64,000 nt of DNA, taken from assembly GCF_019977655.1 (NCBI RefSeq), contig NZ_AP024849.1:2699001-2763000 (forward strand), written 5' to 3'. A model generated the notes under the pieces. It saw nothing but the letters and a program-made list of their open reading frames with translations. It had not been told where the DNA came from and did no database searches. The translations under genes were made by a program, and so were the position numbers. Position 1 is the first letter of the stretch. Every line of letters begins with the position of its first letter. This DNA comes from Clostridium gelidum. Lineage in GTDB: Bacteria; Bacillota; Clostridia; Clostridiales; Clostridiaceae. Of the stretch, positions 43,116 through 49,803 are shown piece after piece.

Positions 43116-43907
43116 TTACCAACTTCCACTAGAGCCACCACCGCCTGAAGACCCACCGCCAAAACCGCCAAAACCTCCCCCCCCGGTAGATCCACCTTTA
43201 GGGCCATTTCCTCTAAATAAACTGTTTAAAAAGAAAATTTGTAAAAGCAGGTAAGAAATCCGCCCTCTATTAAATACTAAATCTAGTAACATCAAACCTA
43301 TGAAAATGATTCCAAAAATTTTAACATTAGTACTTGAAACTGTAGTATTATTAGGCACGGATATGTTTAAAGATTTATCTAAAGTAACATTATATTCTTT
43401 GGCAGCATAATCACACAATGCACTATAAGAGTTAAGTAATCCTTCTCCATATTTACCTTGTGCAAAACTAAGTTTTGCAATTGATTCCATAACTCTGTTA
43501 CTTAATGCATCAGGAATGGCACCTTCAAGCCCGCGACCAACTTCTACTCTCCAAGCTCTGTCATTTACAGCTAAAAGTATTAATAAACCATTATCCTTAT
43601 TCTTTTGACCAATGCCCCAATTTCTAAAGAGATTAATAGCATAATCTTCAATAGGAACATTATTGGTTGAGTCTATTACAACTACAACGGCTTGTGCGCC
43701 TGTTTTATCTTCTAATTCTTTTCCGATAGAAATTATGCTATTTCGTTCTGTTTCGCTAATTACATTAACATAATCATTTAAATATTTATAAGTTGTTGGA
43801 GAAGGAAGTTTAATATCAGCACGTGCTGAAAAAGATAAAAGTGAAATTACTAAAAGAAGAAAACATACAAATAAGTTTAAAAATCTATTTTTGTTGATTA
43901 TTTTCAC
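43116..43907 (-). CDS. TPM-domain membrane protein (YgcG family)
   Basis: A 263-residue exported protein. Residues 1-30 form a signal peptide (LFVCFLLLVISLLSFSARA). Then a TPM domain: LPSPTTYKYLNDYVNVISETERNSIISIGKELEDKTGAQAVVVVIDS, NLFRNWGIGQKNKDNGLLILLAVNDRAWRVEVGRGLEGAIPD. A membrane segment near 195-215 (VKIFGIIFIGLMLLDLVF) is followed by a Gly/Ser-rich tail (FGGFGGGSSGGGGSSGSW). TPM proteins pair with LemA proteins, as here, where the LemA gene overlaps the start by 4 bp. Function is not established; some TPM proteins have phosphatase activity. Confidence 0.85.
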   Translation of the reverse strand: MKIINKNRFLNLFVCFLLLVISLLSFSARADIKLPSPTTYKYLNDYVNVISETERNSIISIGKELEDKTGAQAVVVVIDSTNNVPIEDYAINLFRNWGIGQKNKDNGLLILLAVNDRAWRVEVGRGLEGAIPDALSNRVMESIAKLSFAQGKYGEGLLNSYSALCDYAAKEYNVTLDKSLNISVPNNTTVSSTNVKIFGIIFIGLMLLDLVFNRGRISYLLLQIFFLNSLFRGNGPKGGSTGGGGFGGFGGGSSGGGGSSGSW

Positions 43908-44470
43908 TTAGTAAAATCCACAGAAGGCACATCTTTGGCACCCTCGCTTGCTTTATAAAGCGCTTTTTCTTGGAAACCAAATAATGAGGCTATTATATTA
44001 CTAGGGAATCTTCTTCTTTTAGTATTATAATTATTTACAGAAGTATTATAATCTTGTCTAGCTACTGCAATTCTATTTTCTGTTCCCTCCAATTGAATTG
44101 ATAAATCTCTAAAATTTTGATTTGATTTTAAATCAGGATAATTCTCAACAATAGCTAATAATCTTGACAGAGAACCAGAAAGTGCAGTATCTGCATTAGC
44201 TTTATCTGATACATTGGTAGCACCAGCTAATTTACTTCTTGCATTAGCTATATCTGTGAAGATGGTTTTTTCTTGAGTAGCATATCCTTTAACAGTACTA
44301 ACTAAATTAGGAATTAAATCATTTCTTCTTTGAAGTTGAGTATCAATGTTTGAGGATGATGAGTTAACATTTTGTTCAAGAGAAACTAAGCTATTGTAAC
44401 CACCAATAGGAATAGCTAAAATTATTAAAATCCCAGCTATGACTAATATTATTTTCATACTTTTATTCAT
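43904..44470 (-). CDS. lemA: LemA family protein
   Basis: A 188-residue protein with an N-terminal membrane anchor (IILVIAGILIILAIPIGGYNSLVSLEQNVNS) followed by a long coiled helical domain: DTQLQRRNDLIPNLVSTVKGYATQEKTIFTDIANARSKL, LLAIVENYPDLKSNQNFRDLSIQLEGTENRIAVARQDYN. These are LemA signatures. AAAGGAGGATTAAT lies before the ATG. Upstream at 44488-44507 is a perfect palindrome. Overlaps the TPM gene, forming a two-gene operon. Function is unknown; it may be involved in the cell envelope. Confidence 0.9.
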   Translation of the reverse strand: MNKSMKIILVIAGILIILAIPIGGYNSLVSLEQNVNSSSSNIDTQLQRRNDLIPNLVSTVKGYATQEKTIFTDIANARSKLAGATNVSDKANADTALSGSLSRLLAIVENYPDLKSNQNFRDLSIQLEGTENRIAVARQDYNTSVNNYNTKRRRFPSNIIASLFGFQEKALYKASEGAKDVPSVDFTK

Positions 44471-44487
44471 AAAATTAATCCTCCTTT

Positions 44488-44507
44488 ATATACTATGTTT
44501 AGTATAT
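44488..44507 (-). promoter_or_regulatory. palindrome upstream of lemA-TPM operon
   Basis: ATATACTA-TGTT-TAGTATAT is a perfect 8-bp inverted repeat directly upstream of the lemA ribosome site; it could be an operator or a 5' hairpin. Confidence 0.4.
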
Positions 44508-44638
44508 GCAGAAATATTAAATTTATATCTAGAGATTAGGTAAATCAAAGAAGTTATTTTGGTAGTTTGATAAACGTTTATTGGATAATTATATATTTTT
44601 AGCATAGTAACTATTATATTTTTATTAATAACTAAAAT

Positions 44639-44700
44639 TGACATTATGTTAACTTAGTGATACGATGAATCTATTAGCACTCATCGGTGAAGAGTGCCAA
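44639..44700 (+). promoter_or_regulatory. promoter with CIRCE operator (HrcA binding site), no heat-shock gene downstream
   Basis: TTGACA (44639-44644), 17 bases, TACGAT (44662-44667), then TTAGCACTC-N9-GAGTGCCAA (44674-44700). The second part matches the CIRCE consensus TTAGCACTC-N9-GAGTGCTAA at 17 of 18 positions with the right spacer, set at the expected transcription start. HrcA-controlled genes are normally groESL, dnaK or hrcA, but the next 125 bases contain only a terminator and no such gene. Confidence 0.85.
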
Positions 44701-44726
44701 CAACTAAAAATGGATATAAATATTAG

Positions 44727-44757
44727 AAGTCACTTTTTATAAAGTGGCTTTTTTGAA
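44727..44757 (+). terminator. terminator 50 bp after CIRCE promoter
   Basis: AGTCACTTT pairs with AAAGTGGCT around TTAT, followed by TTTTTT. It would end a transcript of roughly 80 nt from the CIRCE promoter; the only open frame inside is ten codons (44710) with no ribosome site. Confidence 0.75.
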
Positions 44758-44825
44758 CAGTTTTTTATATAAATACATCCATAAATTGCAATTAATTACA
44801 TAAAAGTGAGAATGAGGTGAATTAA

Positions 44826-44942
44826 ATGGGCGATAAAAATCCAAACAAATTGAAAAAAAAGAAGAAAATAGTTGATAAAGGTACGGTACAGCCAACAATT
44901 GGAACTGAAACAATTTCTGCAAAGAAACCTAATAAAAAATAA
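44826..44942 (+). CDS. Lys-rich mini-protein (38 residues), unknown function
   Basis: MGDKNPNKLKKKKKIVDKG begins a 38-residue, strongly basic protein without hydrophobic segments, ending KKPNKK. GAGGTGA lies seven bases before the ATG. It could be read from transcription passing the CIRCE terminator, and it ends 92 bp before the glycosyltransferase gene. A mini-protein of similar size and a K-rich start (MAKNNSDKKKKK) is encoded at 48986. No function recognised. Confidence 0.6.
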   Translation: MGDKNPNKLKKKKKIVDKGTVQPTIGTETISAKKPNKK

Positions 44943-45034
44943 TAAATAAGATAATCTACTTGGGCAAGATGTGCGGTGGGAGACTTTTCACCAACATTGA
45001 ATTTCAAACTAGATTTATGAAGGAGTTAGCATAA

Positions 45035-46582
45035 TTGAATAAAAAAAGAGTATTAGTTGGTAGTCCAGTATATCAGAAACCAGAAATATTGGATGCCTTT
45101 TTAAATTCCTTAAAAAATCTTAATAGGAATAACATTGATATAGATTATATGTTTGTTGATGATAATAAAGATGAAAAATCCAGTAAGTTATTAGAAGAGT
45201 TTAAAAGAGAAGAATCAAAAGTTATTATAATGCTTGGCACTGAACAGGGCGTGTATTTATGTAATGAAGAATCACATTATTGGGATGATAACTTAATGTT
45301 AAAAGTAGCAAATTACAAAAATTCTATAATTGATTATGCAATAGAAAATAATTATGATTATTTATTTTTTGTGGATTCAGATTTGATTTTGCACCCTGAT
45401 TTGATTGAACATTTAAAGGTGGCAAATAAGGACATTGTCTCTGAAATATTTTGGAGCCAGTGGCATAAGGACAGACCTTTAGAACCAAATGTTTGGCTCT
45501 TTGATGAATATGACTTGGTACCTAAAAGATTAGGTGAAAACTTAAGCGAAAAAGAGATGGAATTAAGGGAAATTGAGTTTTTGAATAAGCTTAGAATCCC
45601 AGGATTATATGAAGTGGGTGGGCTGGGAGCATGTACATTGATTAGTAGAGCTGCACTTGTGGAAGGCGTTAATTTTAAGCCTATTAAAAATTTAACTATA
45701 CATGGAGAAGATAGGTTTTTCTGCATAAGGGCAGCTGTTCTTGGTCTTGACCTTTTTGTTGATACTCACTATCCTGCATATCATATTTATAGAGAAGAAG
45801 ATTTGGAAGGCGTGAAAGACTATGTAAATGTTTGCGAAGTAGATTGTAACTTTGTACGTAAACATAAAGAAAATGGGAATAAAATAACTCTTTCTATGAT
45901 AGTCAAAAATGAGGAAGGACGTTATCTAAGGCAGATGCTAAATAGTTTGAAGGAACATATTGATGAAGCTGTTATTATTGATGATGCAAGCTCTGATAAC
46001 ACAGTAAATATGTGTAAGGAAATACTTAAAGGCATTCCGTTACATATTATACAAAATGAAAAATCTATGTTTGGAAACGAGATAAATCTTAGAAAAAAGC
46101 AATGGGATGAAACTATAAAAACAAATCCTGATTGGATTTTAAACCTTGATGCAGATGAAATATTAGAAGAGAGTTTTTGGAACAATGCACAAAAACTTAT
46201 TAATGATCAGAATTACGATTTTTATTGCTTTAGACTATATGATATGTGGAATGCAACTGACTATCGAGAGGATAAATATTGGAATTCGCACAGTGTTTAT
46301 AGACCATTTTTAATGAGATACCAACCTGATTTTAAGTATACATGGAAGGAAACATCTCAACACTGTGGAAGATTTCCTATAAATACTTTCTTTTTTTCAA
46401 AAGCTACATCTAAATTTAGAGTTAAACATCTTGGATGGGCAACACAAGAAGATAGAATAGAAAAATTTAAAAGATATGAACTTTTAGATCCTAATGCTAT
46501 ATATGGAATTAAGGAGCAATACGATTCGATTATGGATACCAATCCCAATTTGATAAAGTGGGAAGCGGGAGAAACTAGATGA
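45035..46582 (+). CDS. two-domain family 2 glycosyltransferase
   Basis: A 515-residue cytoplasmic protein. Domain 1 (about 4-270): RVLVGSPVYQKPEILDAFLNSL, DYLFFVDSDLILHPDLIEHL (DSD metal motif), then GGLGACTLISRAAL and HGEDRFFCIRAA. Domain 2 (about 285-500): ITLSMIVKNEEGRYLRQMLNSL, AVIIDDASSDNTVNMCKEIL, WILNLDADEILEESFW (DAD motif). Two GT-A nucleotide-sugar sites therefore exist in one chain. The start is TTG at 45035 with AAGGAG. The following gene overlaps it by 4 bp. The acceptor is unknown; a role in surface glycan or flagellin modification is possible but not shown. Confidence 0.8.
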   Translation: MNKKRVLVGSPVYQKPEILDAFLNSLKNLNRNNIDIDYMFVDDNKDEKSSKLLEEFKREESKVIIMLGTEQGVYLCNEESHYWDDNLMLKVANYKNSIIDYAIENNYDYLFFVDSDLILHPDLIEHLKVANKDIVSEIFWSQWHKDRPLEPNVWLFDEYDLVPKRLGENLSEKEMELREIEFLNKLRIPGLYEVGGLGACTLISRAALVEGVNFKPIKNLTIHGEDRFFCIRAAVLGLDLFVDTHYPAYHIYREEDLEGVKDYVNVCEVDCNFVRKHKENGNKITLSMIVKNEEGRYLRQMLNSLKEHIDEAVIIDDASSDNTVNMCKEILKGIPLHIIQNEKSMFGNEINLRKKQWDETIKTNPDWILNLDADEILEESFWNNAQKLINDQNYDFYCFRLYDMWNATDYREDKYWNSHSVYRPFLMRYQPDFKYTWKETSQHCGRFPINTFFFSKATSKFRVKHLGWATQEDRIEKFKRYELLDPNAIYGIKEQYDSIMDTNPNLIKWEAGETR

Positions 46583-47826
46583 AAATTGAAAGAAAGAAGA
46601 TAAACGTGGGCGTTGGATTTGTAACAGGAAGAAAGAATTTTAAAAATGTAGTAAAAACATATGTAGATAATTGGAATGAATCTGGATTTTCTGATAAGAA
46701 AAAATATGCATTACACCTGTTTGTTGCTTACGATTTGAAGTATAAAAGTACGAAAGTTAGTGATTATAAAATTACAGATGAAGAAATATTGGATGGAGTA
46801 GATTCGGCGTATTACTTAGGAGATTCTTCAATAACAACTGAAGCTCAATATCTAGTAGAAAAAAAAGTTATCACTCTAAAAGAGGCTAAACTTATATTTG
46901 GTGAAGGCTATGCTATGAAAAGAAATGCAGTTTTGTATTTTGCATTAAAAAATAAAATGGATTATCTTATTTTCCTTGATGATGATGAATATCCAATAGC
47001 AACTATAAAAATTAATGATAGTATTGTTTGGAAGGGTCAAGAGGTATTATCAACACATATTAAAAATATTAAGAATGTTCAGATGACACATGGACATCAT
47101 TGTGGTTACATTTCTCCAATACCATATTTTGATTTCAACGACAAACTTTCTGAAGATGAGTTTAGAAGCTTTATAGAATCCATAAGTAATGATATTATTA
47201 ACTGGGGTTCAATAAAAGAAAAAATGAATGATGGTGGAGTTACATATGCGGACCTTGATATAATTAATAGTGAAATTACTGAAGTTGTTAAAGAAATAAA
47301 TGGAATGAAATTCATTTCAGGTTCTAATTTAGGTTTTAATTTTAAGCATATCGATAAATTATTTCCTTTTTATAACCCACCTGGAGCAAGAGGAGAAGAT
47401 ACTTTCTTAAGTACTTGTATTAGTGAATATAATATAAGAAAAGTTCCTTGCTATACCTTCCATGATGGTTTTTCTAATTATGAGCATTTGCTTCTTGGGG
47501 TGCTTCCTAATAAGTTAAAAACTATGAGGGCTGATTCAAGTGTAATTACTAAAAGGTTTTTAAAAGCTTGCATTGGTTGGATTAGGTACAAGCCACTCTT
47601 GCTTTACATCACTCAAAGAGATGATTATGAAGCAGAAATTATGAAAATGAAAGAAAATTTATCAAATGTAATTCCTAATATATGTAATTATTTTGGGAAT
47701 GAAGAATTTAAAAATATATTAAATGAACTTGAATTTTATGATACCCATGTAGAAGAGCATTATAAAGATTTTGAAGATACTAAATTAGCATGGTCAAAAA
47801 TAATGAATTTTCTAAAGATTATTTAA
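46579..47826 (+). CDS. putative glycosyltransferase, partner of the preceding gene
   Basis: A 415-residue protein without membrane segments. MDYLIFLDDDEYPIATIKI holds a DDD metal motif of GT-A type; FISGSNLGFNFKHIDKLFPFYNPPGARGEDTFLS resembles the acceptor/GED region of family 2-like enzymes. I cannot assign the sugar. It begins with ATGA overlap to the upstream glycosyltransferase, so the two act together. The C-terminal 120 residues are helical (IMKMKENLSNVIPNICNYFGNEEFKNIL) without a known domain. Terminator at 47908. Confidence 0.65.
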   Translation: MKIERKKINVGVGFVTGRKNFKNVVKTYVDNWNESGFSDKKKYALHLFVAYDLKYKSTKVSDYKITDEEILDGVDSAYYLGDSSITTEAQYLVEKKVITLKEAKLIFGEGYAMKRNAVLYFALKNKMDYLIFLDDDEYPIATIKINDSIVWKGQEVLSTHIKNIKNVQMTHGHHCGYISPIPYFDFNDKLSEDEFRSFIESISNDIINWGSIKEKMNDGGVTYADLDIINSEITEVVKEINGMKFISGSNLGFNFKHIDKLFPFYNPPGARGEDTFLSTCISEYNIRKVPCYTFHDGFSNYEHLLLGVLPNKLKTMRADSSVITKRFLKACIGWIRYKPLLLYITQRDDYEAEIMKMKENLSNVIPNICNYFGNEEFKNILNELEFYDTHVEEHYKDFEDTKLAWSKIMNFLKII

Positions 47827-47907
47827 TAGAAAGAACATAATATTGAAGACAAGTATGATGTTAAAAAGCAAAATAATATGAAAAATTAATTTCCTGGCTA
47901 GAATAAA

Positions 47908-47960
47908 TAGAAAAATAGACTAAGTTTATTATCTTGTTAAACTTAGTCTATTTTTTCTTT
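47908..47960. terminator. bidirectional terminator between glycosyltransferase and AbrB-type genes
   Basis: AAAATAGACTAAGTTT pairs exactly with AAACTTAGTCTATTTT around 11 bases. Confidence 0.8.
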
Positions 47961-47974
47961 ATATTTATGGGAAA

Positions 47975-48223
47975 TTACTTATTTAGTGACTTCATTTCTT
48001 CAAAACATACTGGACAAATGTTTCTCCCTTTATATAGAATAACATCTTTAACATCGCCACAAAAAATGCAATCAGGTTGATATTTTTTTAGAATAATATA
48101 TTCACTCTCGACATAAATTTCTAATGGACTTTTCTTTTCAATACCTAATGAATTTCTTAATTCGGCTGGTAATACAATTCTGCCAAGCTCGTCTACTTTT
48201 CTTACAATACCTATAGATTTCAT
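47975..48223 (-). CDS. AbrB-family transition-state regulator with C-terminal Cys pairs
   Basis: An 82-residue DNA-binding protein. The N-terminal SpoVT/AbrB swapped-hairpin domain is GIVRKVDELGRIVLPAELRNSLGIEKKSPLEIYVESEYIILKKYQ. The C-terminal part holds CIFCGDV and CPVC, a likely zinc knuckle found in clostridial AbrB proteins. AGGAGGGATT precedes the ATG. Its promoter (48273-48301) has a perfect Spo0A box downstream of the -10, as in B. subtilis abrB, which Spo0A represses at the onset of sporulation. So this is probably a true AbrB homologue controlling the switch to solventogenesis or sporulation. Confidence 0.85.
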   Translation of the reverse strand: MKSIGIVRKVDELGRIVLPAELRNSLGIEKKSPLEIYVESEYIILKKYQPDCIFCGDVKDVILYKGRNICPVCFEEMKSLNK

Positions 48224-48251
48224 AATAATCCCTCCTTGAATTTATTACATC

Positions 48252-48301
48252 TTTCGACATACTCATAATATAATAATATCAAAGATTGCGAATTATGTCA
48301 A
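48252..48301 (-). promoter_or_regulatory. abrB-type promoter with Spo0A box
   Basis: On the minus strand: TTGACA (48301-48296), 17 bases, TATTAT (48278-48273), then ATGTCGAAA (48260-48252), which contains the consensus Spo0A box TGTCGAA just downstream of the expected start. The order matches Spo0A repression of abrB. Confidence 0.75.
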
Positions 48302-48412
48302 TAAATAGTACTAATGTAATGAAAAATGTCAGCAATTAATATTAAGATTACCTGCTAAATATAATTATATTAATAAAATTACAATATGCTGTGAAAAAGG
48401 TAAACTTTTTGA

Positions 48413-48538
48413 TTGTGCCTTATAGTAAATAGAGTTTCAGATGTAAATACCAAATCTAATAATGTACTAAATGAAACATCAAAGGCTAAAACAAGTTCAC
48501 AAAAACTAAAAGAAGAGATATCTAAGTTCAAAATTTGA
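48413..48538 (+). pseudogene. tail of a methyl-accepting chemotaxis protein gene
   Basis: The frame reads ...IVNRVSDVNTKSNNVLNETSKAKTSSQKLKEEISKFKI and a stop. Heptad-like Ser/Asn/Lys helix and the ending LxEEISKFKI are those of chemoreceptor C-termini (compare MVNDFKV and LVQKFKI at the ends of the three intact receptors here). There is no start and no signalling tip, so only the last 40 codons remain. It ends about 40 bp before repeat copy 3. Confidence 0.65.
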
Positions 48539-48574
48539 AATATTATAGATACCTACAGTGAAAATCATACTTAT

Positions 48575-48850
48575 GTGTATACCAGCCGAAATTGAATACA
48601 TATTTATTCCGTAGGACTGTGAAAATTTCGCTGGAAGCATCTAAATTGAAGGTTGCCCCCATTTATGCATGCTCCCAATATACATTGGGACAAGCATAAA
48701 TGGAACAACCTTCCATTAAGAAGCTTCAGCAGCTTATTTTCAATGCCTACTTCACAAATATGTATCCAATTTCTCTGTTTGGATATGCTCTTAAGTATGG
48801 TAAGTGTTGAATTTAATCCCAAGTATAAGTAAAATTTTAGTAGTGGGTAT
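48575..48850 (+). repeat. Repeat family 1, copy 3 (structured element, best candidate RNA)
   Basis: The most complete copy. AAATTGAATACATATTT pairs with AAATATGTATCCAATTT (outer stem, one mismatch); GGTTGCCCCCATTTATGC pairs with GCATAAATGGAACAACC; TCCCAAT/ATTGGGA lies at the inner apex; AAGCTTCAGCAGCTT forms a small hairpin in between. Differences from copy 2 fall mainly in loops (TTGAA for GGCA before the inner stem, one A/G in the small hairpin loop). Unlike the other two, it is followed by a textbook terminator at 48898. It lies in a 760-bp zone without intact genes, after an MCP remnant. Confidence 0.8.
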
Positions 48851-48897
48851 CTATTATATCAATGGGAATCATTAAACTGCACTATATAATATAAGTA

Positions 48898-48936
48898 TGA
48901 AAGTTCTAAGGATCAAAATCTTAGAACTTTTTTTCT
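48898..48936 (+). terminator. terminator after repeat copy 3
   Basis: AAAGTTCTAAG pairs with CTTAGAACTTT, then TTTTTTT. No coding gene lies between the repeat and this hairpin, so it would end an RNA of about 330-360 nt that contains the repeat. Confidence 0.75.
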
Positions 48937-48985
48937 ATGAATATAAATTTGATAACAAGGAAAAGCTAAAATGGAGGTGAGAGAA

Positions 48986-49108
48986 ATGGCAAAAAATAAT
49001 TCTGATAAAAAGAAGAAGAAATCATCAAATACTAAAACAGGAGATCTTAGTAATATAGAAACAGAAGAAAAAATGCATATGCCTGCAAGAGGGCTTACTA
49101 GAATGTGA
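48986..49108 (+). CDS. Lys-rich mini-protein (40 residues), unknown function
   Basis: MAKNNSDKKKKKSSNTKTGD followed by a more acidic half ending RGLTRM; 40 residues, no hydrophobic segment. The site GGAGGTGAG before the ATG is one of the strongest in the window. It follows the terminator at 48898, and the long hairpin at 49270 may end its transcript. Similar in size and start to the 44826 protein. Unrecognised. Confidence 0.65.
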   Translation: MAKNNSDKKKKKSSNTKTGDLSNIETEEKMHMPARGLTRM

Positions 49109-49269
49109 AAATTACATCTATTCTCTTAAATTTAATAGGTATGTATTCAATATTGCAAAACATATATTGTTAATATTGTCCTGTCATATTTGTACAAAAG
49201 CATACAGAAGCATTTTCGAAAATCTATTATTTAAAAATTAGTAATAATCAAATGAAAAGAGCTATAATA

Positions 49270-49322
49270 GCAGAAAGTTAATCTAGACTTTTAATTCTCA
49301 TAAATTAAAAGTCTGGATTAAT
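49270..49322 (+). terminator. hairpin downstream of 40-residue gene
   Basis: TTAATCTAGACTTTTAATT pairs with AATTAAAAGTCTGGATTAA with one mismatch; followed by TTTATG. Confidence 0.6.
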
Positions 49323-49444
49323 TTATGAAAGAGATATTTTATAATATAGATATTACTTCTTTTAGGATGTAGTATATTTTATGTGCCTAAATATGAAAAA
49401 TTATTAGATTACTACAATATGAAGTGAATATTTCAGAAACAGTA

Positions 49445-49495
49445 CAAAAAAATAAAACCAGGGTTTATTTTTAAACCCTGGTTTTACCTTTTTAG
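49445..49495 (-). terminator. terminator, minus-strand direction
   Basis: AAAACCAGGGTTTA and TAAACCCTGGTTTT pair around ATTTT-like loop; the minus strand runs on into TTTTATTTTTTT. It lies just after the tiny minus-strand frame at 49527-49574. Confidence 0.65.
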
Positions 49496-49526
49496 AAAGA
49501 CAAGTGTACTTATGGGGACTTTAAAA

Positions 49527-49574
49527 TCATTTTCGGAGTAATACCAAAATATTATTGTTAAAATCATCTTCCAT
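49527..49574 (-). other. tiny open frame with a good ribosome site (15 codons)
   Basis: MEDDFNNNILVLLRK, preceded by AAAGAGGTGAT seven bases before the ATG and followed by the terminator at 49445. One base off frame, reading goes on to FWYYSENDFKVPISTLVFLK, so it may be a small gene of about 30 codons broken by a frameshift. The rest of 49323-49766 shows nothing else. Confidence 0.35.
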
Positions 49575-49766
49575 GAGAATCACCTCTTTCATGTATTATT
49601 GTGTGCAGTATTAAATTAAATATACTATTATATTTCAATTTTCATCGGAATATATTAATTACCAATAAGTTTTCAGTTAAGGAAATATTTTAAATTACTA
49701 TATTGTGGTATAATAAAAGTTTCTAGTAATTAAATTTGTAAATAATTTTTAGGAGAGGAGCGTATA

Positions 49767-49802
49767 ATGAAATTTTCTGAATATTCATTATATAAATATT
49801 AA
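49767..49802 (+). CDS. leader peptide of helD (11 codons)
   Basis: MKFSEYSLYKY and TAA. AGGAGAGGAGCG lies directly before its ATG; its stop ends one base before the helD ATG (TAAT-ATG). Because helD itself has no ribosome site, initiation there probably depends on ribosomes ending this peptide. It does not look like an attenuator with runs of one amino acid, although three Tyr codons lie near the end. Confidence 0.55.
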   Translation: MKFSEYSLYKY

Positions 49803-49803
49803 T

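Noticed and set aside
45358..46548. Minus-strand frames (63-122 codons) inside the glycosyltransferase gene
   Set aside because: Low-complexity Ser/Phe shadows of the coding strand without ribosome sites.
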